From NCBI GenBank assembly GCA_937135955.1, contig CAKZOB010000054.1, positions 42,685-106,684 of the forward strand: a stretch of 64,000 nt of DNA, given 5' to 3'. Position 1 is the first letter of the stretch. Each line of letters starts with the position of its first letter. The notes under the pieces were generated by a model. That model searched no databases, had not been told where the DNA came from, and saw only the letters and a program-made list of their open reading frames with translations. Positions 34,446-41,672 of the stretch are shown piece by piece. The stretch is from an uncultured Anaerolineales bacterium. GTDB taxonomy: Bacteria > Chloroflexota > Anaerolineae > Aggregatilineales > Aggregatilineaceae. A program made the position numbers and the translations under genes.

Positions 34446-35378
34446 ATGCACGAGTTGATCATCATTGGCGGCGGCCCGGCAGGTCTGGCTGCTGCAGCAT
34501 ATGCGGTGCGCAAACGGATGGACGCGCTCTTCATCTCCAGAGGGCTAGGAGGGCGCGTACGCCGCCGTCTGCTCTTGCCCTGGGTGGAAGACTACCAGGT
34601 GACGGTGGCCGACGAAACCATTCAACGCTTCCGCACCCAACTGGACTATCTGGACTTCATGCGCGTGCGCTCTACGGTGACTTCTATCACGCCCATCGAA
34701 GGGGGCTTTCGCGTCACCGTCGCCGATGGCAAATCTTATGAGTCCAAGACCATCATCTTCGCCACCGGCGCAGTGGGCGAACAGCTCAACGTGCCCGGCG
34801 AGCGCGAGTTCGAAATGAAAGGGTTGTGCTACAGCGCCATGACCTATGCGCCGCTGATGGTAGACCGGCGCGTGATAGTCGTCGGAGACCAGATGTTGGC
34901 GCTGCGCGCAGTGGCTGAGCTGGCGCGCATCGCCACCCATGTAACGCTGGTAGCAGAGACCGACGGTGATCTCGATACGCCGGTGGGCAAGAATGTGCTC
35001 AGCGCCGACAATGTCGAGGTTGTGCGTCACGCCCAGGTGCTGGCCGTGGAAGGCGACGAATACGCCCGCGCGCTGATGATCCGTCACGAAGATCAGGAGA
35101 TCGAGATTCCTGCCGATGCTATCTTCGTCGAGAAACAGTTGATCCCTAATTCCGCCCTGGTGGCCGACCTGGTGGCGCTGGACGAATGCGGCTTCGTGAT
35201 CGTGGATCACCGCAACCGCACTACCATGCCAGGTCTGTTCGCCGCAGGCGACGTGACCAATGCCATGGTCTTTCAGGTCTTGATGGGCCTGGGCGATGGC
35301 GAAAAGGCAGCGCTGAGCGCCTTCGACTATCTGCTGGGCATGGGCGGGGCAGATTTTGTGTGCGAAACGCCGAAATAG
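34446..35378 (+). CDS. Thioredoxin-reductase-like flavoprotein lacking the CxxC
   Basis: This protein has 310 residues. The FAD motif IIGGGPAGLAAAAYA is at 6-20, and the second FAD motif is GLFAAGDVTNAMVFQVLMG near 260. The overall plan is that of bacterial thioredoxin reductase. Where the redox pair C-A-T-C should be, the sequence is CYSA (128-131), so the second Cys is gone. The NAD(P)H motif GxGxxA is degenerate (VVGDQMLALRA). It cannot be a normal thioredoxin reductase and may use another electron donor or acceptor. GGGGTAGG precedes the ATG; it is co-transcribed with malic enzyme. Confidence 0.75.
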   Translation: MHELIIIGGGPAGLAAAAYAVRKRMDALFISRGLGGRVRRRLLLPWVEDYQVTVADETIQRFRTQLDYLDFMRVRSTVTSITPIEGGFRVTVADGKSYESKTIIFATGAVGEQLNVPGEREFEMKGLCYSAMTYAPLMVDRRVIVVGDQMLALRAVAELARIATHVTLVAETDGDLDTPVGKNVLSADNVEVVRHAQVLAVEGDEYARALMIRHEDQEIEIPADAIFVEKQLIPNSALVADLVALDECGFVIVDHRNRTTMPGLFAAGDVTNAMVFQVLMGLGDGEKAALSAFDYLLGMGGADFVCETPK

Positions 35379-35424
35379 ACACGCCAGAAATGCGTCGAGG
35401 GGGCGTCACTGCCCCCTTACTGCT

Positions 35425-36723
35425 TCATTGGGCCAGCGGCACAGCTTCTCGCCGGATGACAGCGCCCAGGCTGCGCAGTTTTTCCTCCACCCGCTCGTAA
35501 CCGCGGTCAATCTGACCGATATTGCGGATAGTCGTGGTGCCGCGCGCGCACAAAGCGGCCAGCAGCAGGGCCATGCCCGCCCGAATGTCCGGGCTGCTGA
35601 TGTTGGGCACGGCGCGCAGGACAGTCGGCCCGTGCACCACCGCCCGATGGGGATCGCACAGGAAGATACGCGCGCCCATACTCACCAGCTTGTCGGTGAA
35701 GAAAAAGCGGCTGTTGTACATCCACTCATGAAACAGCACCGTCCCCGCTGACTGCGTCGCCACGGTGAGGGCGATGCTCATCAGATCGGACGGAAATGCG
35801 GGCCAGGGCTGCGCTTTGATCTCCGGAATCTGATTGCCCAGGTCGCGCTGAATCACCAGGGGTTGTCCGCGTGGCACGATGATGTCGTTGCCCTCCACCT
35901 GCCAGGTAATACCCAGCTTGCGAAAGACCAGCGCTACCATGGGCAGGTAGTGCGGATCGGCCTGCCGGATGCGAATCTCGCCGCCCGTGACCACGGCTGC
36001 CCCGATATAGCTGACCACCTCCAGGTAATCCGCTTCGACTCGAAACTCGCCGCCGCTCAACCGCTCCACGCCCTGGATGGTCAGACAGTTGGTGCCAATG
36101 CCGCTGATCTGCGCGCCCATGCCGTTGAGCATGTGACACAGATTCTGCACATGCGGCTCAGAGGCTGCGTTGCGGAGGATAGTAGTTCCCTTCGCCAGCA
36201 CTGCCGCCATGATCGCGTTCTCGGTTGCGGTCACGCTGGCCTCGTCGAGCAGAATATCCGCGCCGCGCAGACCATCGGCCCGCATGTGAAAAGCGCCGTC
36301 GAAGTCAATCTGTGCCCCCAGGCTCTGCAAGGCCAGCAGGTGCGTGTCTAGCCGCCGTCGCCCGATCACGTCCCCGCCCGGCGGAGGGAGTTCCAGCCGC
36401 CCCGCGCGGGCCAACATCGGTCCGGCGAATACGATCGAAGCGCGCGTGCGCTGACACAACTCTCGGCTGAGTACGTGACTACTGAGCGTCTGGGCGTGCA
36501 CGCGCACCCGATGATCGCCCAGCGGCTCTACTTCCACGCCCACGCTGCGCAGCAGATCGAACGTCACGCGGACATCGGCGATGTCCGGCACGTTGTTCAG
36601 GATCACCGGCTCGTCGGTGAGCAGACAGGCGGGCAGCATCTTCAGCGCCGCGTTCTTGTTGCCGCTGACAGTCACCTCGCCGGCCAGCGGGTGATTACCC
36701 TCGATGACGAATTGCTCTTGCAT
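35425..36723 (-). CDS. murA: UDP-N-acetylglucosamine 1-carboxyvinyltransferase with Asp at the fosfomycin site
   Basis: MurA adds enolpyruvate to UDP-GlcNAc, the first committed step of peptidoglycan synthesis. In 432 residues it shows GNKNAALK (Lys23) at 21-28 and the conserved second-half motif EWMYNSRFFFTDKL. The catalytic loop reads PPPGGDVIGRRRLDTH, so Asp118 replaces the Cys that fosfomycin alkylates. Mycobacterial MurA has the same change and is naturally resistant. The ATG at 36723 follows the SAM-hydrolase-like gene by 25 bases. Its presence implies a peptidoglycan wall. Confidence 0.93.
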   Translation of the reverse strand: MQEQFVIEGNHPLAGEVTVSGNKNAALKMLPACLLTDEPVILNNVPDIADVRVTFDLLRSVGVEVEPLGDHRVRVHAQTLSSHVLSRELCQRTRASIVFAGPMLARAGRLELPPPGGDVIGRRRLDTHLLALQSLGAQIDFDGAFHMRADGLRGADILLDEASVTATENAIMAAVLAKGTTILRNAASEPHVQNLCHMLNGMGAQISGIGTNCLTIQGVERLSGGEFRVEADYLEVVSYIGAAVVTGGEIRIRQADPHYLPMVALVFRKLGITWQVEGNDIIVPRGQPLVIQRDLGNQIPEIKAQPWPAFPSDLMSIALTVATQSAGTVLFHEWMYNSRFFFTDKLVSMGARIFLCDPHRAVVHGPTVLRAVPNISSPDIRAGMALLLAALCARGTTTIRNIGQIDRGYERVEEKLRSLGAVIRREAVPLAQ

Positions 36724-36748
36724 CGTGAATCGCCTTTTTGGGGAACGA

Positions 36749-37591
36749 TCAGGCCAGATGCAGCACCACCGGATCGCCGATCGCCGCTCCCAACAGGTCG
36801 GCTGCGTTGCCCTGGTTGACGCCGATCTCCAGTTGCCCGGCGCTGCCGACCAGTGCTGCAACTTCTCCCGCCGGAACTGCACCATAGGTGCGACGGATGG
36901 GGCCAGCATGATATCCGCCGATCTGCACGCGACAGGCGGTCGCAGCCAGAGCAACAGAGACGTTGATCTGCGCCCCGAAACGCGGGCTGAATTGCAGACG
37001 CTCTTCGTTTTCCCAGGTCAGCCGCCCAATGCTGGTGATCAGATTGCCGAAGCGATCGATATGCAGCACTTCGCCGACAATCTGACCCGCGTCGCCCGAC
37101 AGACGCGGCGGCGGCAAGGTGACCAGGTTTTCGCGCAGCGGACCGAAAGCCGTCAGCGGTGTACCCTGCGCCAGATGGGCCGCCACTGGGCTGAAAATGT
37201 CCCGCCCGTGAAAGGTCTGACTGACTTCGGGCAGATGAAACCTTCGCTCGGTCAGGGTGACGACCTGGCGCGGGGGTGTCTCTTGCAGCACGTAGCTGAG
37301 CACACCGTTGTCCGGCGCGACGAAACGACCATACGCCGTCTCGACCGCGATCGGGGCGCGGGCTGTACCCACTCCAGGATCAACTACAACCAGGAACACC
37401 GTATCCGGCGGGAAAAAACGATAGGCAGTGAGCAACACATAGGCAGCCTGACGCACATTCTGGGGCTGAATGTCGTGAGTGAGGTCAACCAGGCGGGCCG
37501 TCGGGCAAACGCCTAGCATGACGCCTTTCATGATGCCCACATAGGCGTCCGCCAGGCCAAAGTCGGTCAGCAAAGCGATAATCGGTGGCAT
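36749..37591 (-). CDS. SAM hydroxide adenosyltransferase (DUF62 family)
   Basis: This protein has 280 residues. It has family motifs TDFGLADAYVGIMKG near the start, DLTHDI near 39, VDPGVGTAR near 74, APDNGVLSY near 92 and FHGRDIFSPVAAHL near 127. The family hydrolyses S-adenosylmethionine to adenosine and methionine; the halogenase members have an extra loop not evident here. The ATG at 37591 lies only seven bases after a TACAAT box, so the message is probably leaderless. murA follows in the same direction. Confidence 0.88.
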   Translation of the reverse strand: MPPIIALLTDFGLADAYVGIMKGVMLGVCPTARLVDLTHDIQPQNVRQAAYVLLTAYRFFPPDTVFLVVVDPGVGTARAPIAVETAYGRFVAPDNGVLSYVLQETPPRQVVTLTERRFHLPEVSQTFHGRDIFSPVAAHLAQGTPLTAFGPLRENLVTLPPPRLSGDAGQIVGEVLHIDRFGNLITSIGRLTWENEERLQFSPRFGAQINVSVALAATACRVQIGGYHAGPIRRTYGAVPAGEVAALVGSAGQLEIGVNQGNAADLLGAAIGDPVVLHLA

Positions 37592-37598
37592 GGCCCCG

Positions 37599-37626
37599 AT
37601 TGTACCAGCGAACCTTCTGGCGACAA
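37599..37626 (-). promoter_or_regulatory. Promoter of a leaderless DUF62-murA transcript
   Basis: On the minus strand TTGTCG (37626-37621), 16 bases, TACAAT (37604-37599), then seven bases to the ATG. Transcription should begin at or next to the start codon. Confidence 0.6.
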
Positions 37627-37687
37627 GATGGAGAACGCGGTGAGCGCGTTTGATGCGATCATCCTCGGGAATTGTCCACAAGAAGCC

Positions 37688-37716
37688 TGGACAAAGCCGC
37701 GTCGCTCTGGTAGAAT
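37688..37716 (+). promoter_or_regulatory. Promoter of rpsT
   Basis: TGGACA at 37688-37693, 17 bases, TAGAAT at 37711-37716. Each hexamer differs from consensus at one place. The start codon is 48 bases downstream. Confidence 0.8.
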
Positions 37717-37764
37717 GCCTGCGGAAAACGACCTCTGATCGCGGGAAAGATTGGAGATTTGGCG

Positions 37765-38046
37765 TTGGCTCATCACAAGTCTGCCCTCAAGCGAATTCGC
37801 AGCAATGAGCGGAAGCGGCTGCGCAACCGTATCTTCCGGTCGCGCGCGCGCACCGAGATCAAGAAAGCCCGTGCGTTCATGGACAGCGGCGACATCGAGA
37901 ACGCGCGTCAGGCCACCCTGCAGGCCATTCGCGTGCTGGACAAGGCCGCGGTTAAGGGTATCCTGCACCCGAACAACGTGGCGCGTCGCAAGAGCCGCCT
38001 GATGAAGCGCCTGGCACGCCTGGAAGCAACGGCCAAGAACGCATAG
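37765..38046 (+). CDS. rpsT: 30S ribosomal protein S20
   Basis: This protein has 93 residues and is very basic, with the S20 N-terminus HHKSALKRIRSNERKRLRN and the C-terminal helix NNVARRKSRLMKRLARLE. The TTG at 37765 is chosen: GGAG stands eight bases upstream and the product then starts M-A-H-H-K like other S20 proteins. Another TTG two codons earlier is too close to the ribosome site. S20 of E. coli also starts with a rare UUG and is autoregulated. A strong promoter and a terminator make it monocistronic. Confidence 0.95.
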   Translation: MAHHKSALKRIRSNERKRLRNRIFRSRARTEIKKARAFMDSGDIENARQATLQAIRVLDKAAVKGILHPNNVARRKSRLMKRLARLEATAKNA

Positions 38047-38072
38047 TTGTTGCCGCGACACAGCTTTGCACG

Positions 38073-38102
38073 AGGCATCCGGATTCTGTCGGATGCCTTT
38101 TT
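38073..38102 (+). terminator. Terminator of rpsT
   Basis: A nine-base-pair stem AGGCATCCG/CGGATGCCT is followed directly by TTTT. Confidence 0.9.
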
Positions 38103-38127
38103 GTGTTTGTACACGCGGTGGAAAAGG

Positions 38128-38814
38128 TTAGAGAGAGTGCTCGCCCGCGCTGCCCGCTTCACCCGGAATCACAAAGCGATACCCTACCCCGCGCACCGTG
38201 GTGATGTATCGCGGTTTGCGTGGATTCGGCTCAATAGCTTTGCGCAGCCAACGGATGTGTACGTCCAGCGTGCGCGTATCGCCCATGTAATCCGTCTTCC
38301 ACACCTGCTGCATGATCAGCTTGCGCTCCAGCGTGTTGTTGAGATTCTGCATGAACAGGGCCATCAGTTCAGCCAGCTTGGGCGTCAACCGCTTCTCCGT
38401 CCACGGTGTCGTCAGCACCTGCGTATCAGCGTTCAGGCTAAAGGGGCCGACTTCCAGCACTTTGCCCTGTTCGGGGACAACAAAGCGATCAATGCGGTTA
38501 ATCAGTTTGCGTGGTGTGAAGGGCGGCGTCAGCAGCACGTCCGCGGCGCTGTTGCCCGTCATCTCGGCGGCGCGAATGTGAATAATCGGCACCTGTTCCA
38601 GGCTAGCCCGCAGACTGAAGCTGATACGGTTGCCCGAAGTGCGCAGCGAAATGGCGTCCAGCACCACCACCTGCGGCATCTCTCTGCGCGCCATCTCGAT
38701 GCCCTGTTTGCCGGAATGAGCAATCTGTACCTGATATTTGCGTTTGAGCGAGGGAGCCAGCGAGTCGTTACTGTTGCGCGCGCTCTCGATCAAAAGGACT
38801 TTTGTGGTCTTCAT
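38128..38814 (-). CDS. OmpR-family regulator with atypical receiver
   Basis: This protein has 228 residues. The receiver domain keeps a candidate Asp53 (VVVLDAIS). The opening acidic pair is ES (LLIES) and the conserved Lys is missing (VLLTPPFTPRKL). The winged-helix DNA-binding domain is intact, with TLDVHIRWLRKAI and the closing RYITTVRGVGYRFV. Such regulators often work without phosphorylation. No histidine kinase is adjacent. It diverges from the structured RNA at 38918-39110 and from the M20 peptidase, which are possible targets. Confidence 0.82.
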   Translation of the reverse strand: MKTTKVLLIESARNSNDSLAPSLKRKYQVQIAHSGKQGIEMARREMPQVVVLDAISLRTSGNRISFSLRASLEQVPIIHIRAAEMTGNSAADVLLTPPFTPRKLINRIDRFVVPEQGKVLEVGPFSLNADTQVLTTPWTEKRLTPKLAELMALFMQNLNNTLERKLIMQQVWKTDYMGDTRTLDVHIRWLRKAIEPNPRKPRYITTVRGVGYRFVIPGEAGSAGEHSL

Positions 38815-38883
38815 GCATCCCCCCGGCAGCAGAGCCTGTGGCGCAGGCAAGCACACAAGTGAGGTCGAGGCCGCGAAGTGATT

Positions 38884-38911
38884 TTAACATTTCTCTGCAG
38901 CCCATTATAAT
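38884..38911 (+). promoter_or_regulatory. Promoter of the structured RNA at 38.9 kb
   Basis: TTAACA at 38884-38889 (five of six), 16 bases, perfect TATAAT at 38906-38911. Transcription should begin near 38918. Confidence 0.75.
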
Positions 38912-38917
38912 GGAAGG

Positions 38918-39110
38918 GCCGGACTTGACAACATCCGGTTTGGCGGTGCTTCAGACAGCCTGCAACGCAGCCGCCAGAGGGTTGGCATCGCGCACCCCGA
39001 CGCAACCGTCGGCCATCTGTGGCCGTCCTTGCAACCAAACGCCCCCACCTGTGGAGGATCATCGTCCCAGAACCGGGTCTGATGGTCAGGTTGTCCGGGG
39101 GCTGTTTTCT
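38918..39110 (+). ncRNA. Structured RNA of about 190 bases: attenuator/T-box-like leader or free-standing ncRNA
   Basis: The 5' strand CCGGAC-TGAC-CATC (38919-38935) can pair with GATG-GTCA-GTCCGG (39081-39098). The same 3' strand can instead build a terminator hairpin GCCCCCACCTG (39041-39051) with CAGGT and GGGGGC (39087-39102), with GATCATC/GATGGTC inside and TTTTCTT after it. Local stems include GGCGG/CCGCC and GGCCA/TGGCC. The part AGGGTTGGCATCGCG (38978-38992), with CGTCCTT at 39024, resembles a T-box core but has an extra T and a C-to-T change. An M20 peptidase gene starts 128 bases later. Confidence 0.5.
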
Positions 39111-39237
39111 TAACACTCGGCACATGGAAGAATTCGCTTCCGCCCATGCTGGCCAGTACTGCATTACCTGACCCTGACGGCACAGCGTGTCATTGATTGT
39201 CTGGCCTTTAGGTCGCGTTCAATTCTTTGGAGAGGCT

Positions 39238-40419
39238 ATGTCTGCTGCCCGTGTTCACGTGCGCGATTGCGCGCACACTCCCATATTCCAGGCACTGCAA
39301 GAGGCGCTCGACCCGCGCCGAACGCTGGAGCGTGCCGTCGCCATCCAGCAGGTACCGGCTCCCACCTTCGAAGAAGAGAAGCGGGCGCGGGTGGTGCAGG
39401 ACTATTTCTCTTCCCTGGGGTTGCTGGATGTGCAGCGCGATGCCTATCACAATGTGATCGGGCGCTGGCCAGGTATCGAACCGGATCGGCCAGCCATCTT
39501 GCTGACAGCACATCTGGACACCGTCTTCCCCGCCGATACCGATCTGGCAGTGCGCAAATTCGCCGGACGGATTCGCGGCGCGGGCCTGGGCGACAACAGC
39601 CTGGGAGTCGCCGCGCTCATCTCCCTGGCCGATGCGCTGATCTCTCAACAGGTGCGCCTGCCCGCCGATTTGTGGTTCGCGGCAACCAGCCGCGAAGAGG
39701 GGTTGGGCAACCTGGACGGCATACGCGCTGTGTGGGCTGCCCTGGGCCAGCGCCTGGGCGCTGCCATTGTGGTGGAGGGGATGGCGCTGGGGCGTATCTA
39801 CCATGCCGGAATCGCTGTGCGCCGCCTGAAGATCGTCTGTCGGGCACCTGGGGGGCATAGCTGGTTGCACTTTGGGCAACCCAGCGCCGTGCACGGCCTG
39901 ATCAGCGCCGGTCACGAAATTTTGCAGCTCACCCCTCCCAGCGAACCGCGCACGACCTACAACATTGGGCTGATCAGCGGAGGGCGCTCAGTCAACAGCC
40001 TGGCCACAGAAGCCGAATTGTGGCTGGACTTGCGTTCGGAGGACCCCGCCGCCTTGCATGCACTGGAACAACAGGTGCGCGCCTGTGTAGGGCGTGTGCA
40101 GCGCCCCCCTGATCTGGAGTTCGAGGTCAGCGTCGTCGGTGACCGGCCCGCAGGAGCTATTGCCCAGGAACACGCCCTGGTGCAACTGGCAGCAGCCTGC
40201 CTGGAAACAGTGGGGATTGCACCCACCCTGGAACGCGGCAGCACCGACGCCAATTTGTTGCTGGCCGCTGGCCTGCCGGCGATCACCATCGGCATTTCGC
40301 AGGGAGGCAACGCGCATCGCCCAGACGAATTCATTGAGACGGCTCCCGTGCACTCTGGCCTGCGGCAACTGGCCCTGTTGACCCTGGCCGCTGCCACCTG
40401 GGATTTTGCGGCAGGGTGA
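39238..40419 (+). CDS. M20-family metallopeptidase
   Basis: This protein has 393 residues of the ArgE/DapE/PepT superfamily. The first metal motif is TAHLDTVFP, with the second in the GLGDNSLGVA segment. The catalytic pair is in TSREEGLGN, and the dimerisation domain begins near VRRLKIVCRAPGGHSW. The last ligand region is near GGNAHRPDE. GGAGAGG stands just before the ATG at 39238. The substrate may be a di- or tripeptide or an acylated amino acid. It lies downstream of a terminator-bearing structured RNA, so its expression may depend on read-through. Confidence 0.82.
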   Translation: MSAARVHVRDCAHTPIFQALQEALDPRRTLERAVAIQQVPAPTFEEEKRARVVQDYFSSLGLLDVQRDAYHNVIGRWPGIEPDRPAILLTAHLDTVFPADTDLAVRKFAGRIRGAGLGDNSLGVAALISLADALISQQVRLPADLWFAATSREEGLGNLDGIRAVWAALGQRLGAAIVVEGMALGRIYHAGIAVRRLKIVCRAPGGHSWLHFGQPSAVHGLISAGHEILQLTPPSEPRTTYNIGLISGGRSVNSLATEAELWLDLRSEDPAALHALEQQVRACVGRVQRPPDLEFEVSVVGDRPAGAIAQEHALVQLAAACLETVGIAPTLERGSTDANLLLAAGLPAITIGISQGGNAHRPDEFIETAPVHSGLRQLALLTLAAATWDFAAG

Positions 40420-40496
40420 GCACTGCGCCAGCGCCATGAGCGACTCCCTGCTGAATTCCGCCCCAAAATCCAAATGCATCCCTCGCTGAGTCGCCG

Positions 40497-40525
40497 TTGG
40501 CCCGCCGAAACACCCCCGCTATACT
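40497..40525 (+). promoter_or_regulatory. Promoter of a leaderless glycosyltransferase gene
   Basis: TTGGCC at 40497-40502, 17 bases, TATACT at 40520-40525. The ATG at 40532 is six bases after the -10 box, where transcription itself should start. Confidence 0.65.
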
Positions 40526-40531
40526 ATCCCC

Positions 40532-41641
40532 ATGCGCATCGGAATTGACGTTCGACTCAACTACTACCGCCCCGGCGGCACAGTCGAGTATGCCCGGCAG
40601 CTACTCGGCGAACTAGCCGTCCTTGACCCGGCCAACAACTACTTCGTCGTTCAGCATATCCGCGACTGCGAATCGCTGCTGCCCGCGCCCAACTTCGCGC
40701 GGGCTAACACGATCACGCCCAGTCACCATCGCCTGGAACGCTGGTTGCTCGGCGCGGAACTGCGCCGCTTTCGTCTGGACATCATGCACTACCCGGACTC
40801 CATTCCAGCGCAGGGCGGCGCTCGTCGCTGTGTGATCACCATTCATGATCTGCACTACCTGCACTTCCCACAGTTCATGACCGAGAGCAGCCGCCGTTAC
40901 TACGCCGGGCAGATTCGCTGGGCGACGCGCCAGGCTGACCATCTTCTGGTGCCGTCAGAGGCAACCCGCCGCGATCTGGTGGCCCTGTTGAGCACTCCGG
41001 AGCACAAGATCACGGTGCATATGCTGGGCGTGAACGCTCGCTTCCGCCCTGCCCCACCGGACGAAGTCGCAGCCTGCCGCAACCGCCACGATCTCCCATC
41101 ATCCTATGTGCTCTTCGTGGGCACTTATGAGCCGCGCAAGAACATCCCGGCGTTGTTGCGGGCCTACGATCTGCTCCGGCAAACATTGCCCGATCTGCCA
41201 CCGTTGGTGCTGGCCGGGCGACGAGGATGGTTGTTCGAGGACATTTTCCGCCTGGCACACGATCTGGCTCTGGACGACTACCTGCTCTGGCGAGAGAATT
41301 TCCCTGCCGAAGACCTGCCTGCCCTGTATAGTGGAGCTATTGCGCTGGCGCTGCCCTCGTTTTACGAAGGCTTCGGTCTGACAGCGCTGGAAGCGATGGC
41401 CTGTGGCACACCGCCAATCGTATCCGACCGTAGCTCGCTGCCCGAAGTAGTCGGCGAGGCAGGGTTACTGATCAATCCCGATAATCCGGAGACTCTGGCC
41501 GACGCGCTGCGCCGTCTGCTGGAAGACTCTGCGTTACGCGAGCGGCTGCGCCTGATTGGGCTGGAACGCGCCCATGAGTTCACCTGGCGGCGTACAGCCG
41601 AGATCGTCCGCAGTGTGTATGATCGTGTCATATCGTCCTGA
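40532..41641 (+). CDS. Glycosyltransferase, GT4 (GT-B) type
   Basis: This protein has 369 residues. The N-domain has MRIGIDVRLNYYRPGG. The C-domain has the nucleotide-sugar motif FVGTYEPRKNI, then the GT4 signature PSFYEGFGLTALEAMACGTP with the E(x7)E pair. The donor and acceptor are unknown. The start codon appears to coincide with the transcription start and no ribosome site is present, so translation is probably leaderless. A second glycosyltransferase follows 31 bases downstream. Confidence 0.85.
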   Translation: MRIGIDVRLNYYRPGGTVEYARQLLGELAVLDPANNYFVVQHIRDCESLLPAPNFARANTITPSHHRLERWLLGAELRRFRLDIMHYPDSIPAQGGARRCVITIHDLHYLHFPQFMTESSRRYYAGQIRWATRQADHLLVPSEATRRDLVALLSTPEHKITVHMLGVNARFRPAPPDEVAACRNRHDLPSSYVLFVGTYEPRKNIPALLRAYDLLRQTLPDLPPLVLAGRRGWLFEDIFRLAHDLALDDYLLWRENFPAEDLPALYSGAIALALPSFYEGFGLTALEAMACGTPPIVSDRSSLPEVVGEAGLLINPDNPETLADALRRLLEDSALRERLRLIGLERAHEFTWRRTAEIVRSVYDRVISS

Positions 41642-41672
41642 ATCCTGAGCCAGATCACACCTGAACTGCCCT

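Noticed and set aside
38918..39110. Firm call of a T-box or of 6S RNA
   Set aside because: The T-box-like core has an extra base and a changed residue and there is no recognisable full Stem I. 6S conserved regions could not be identified. It is listed only as a structured RNA.
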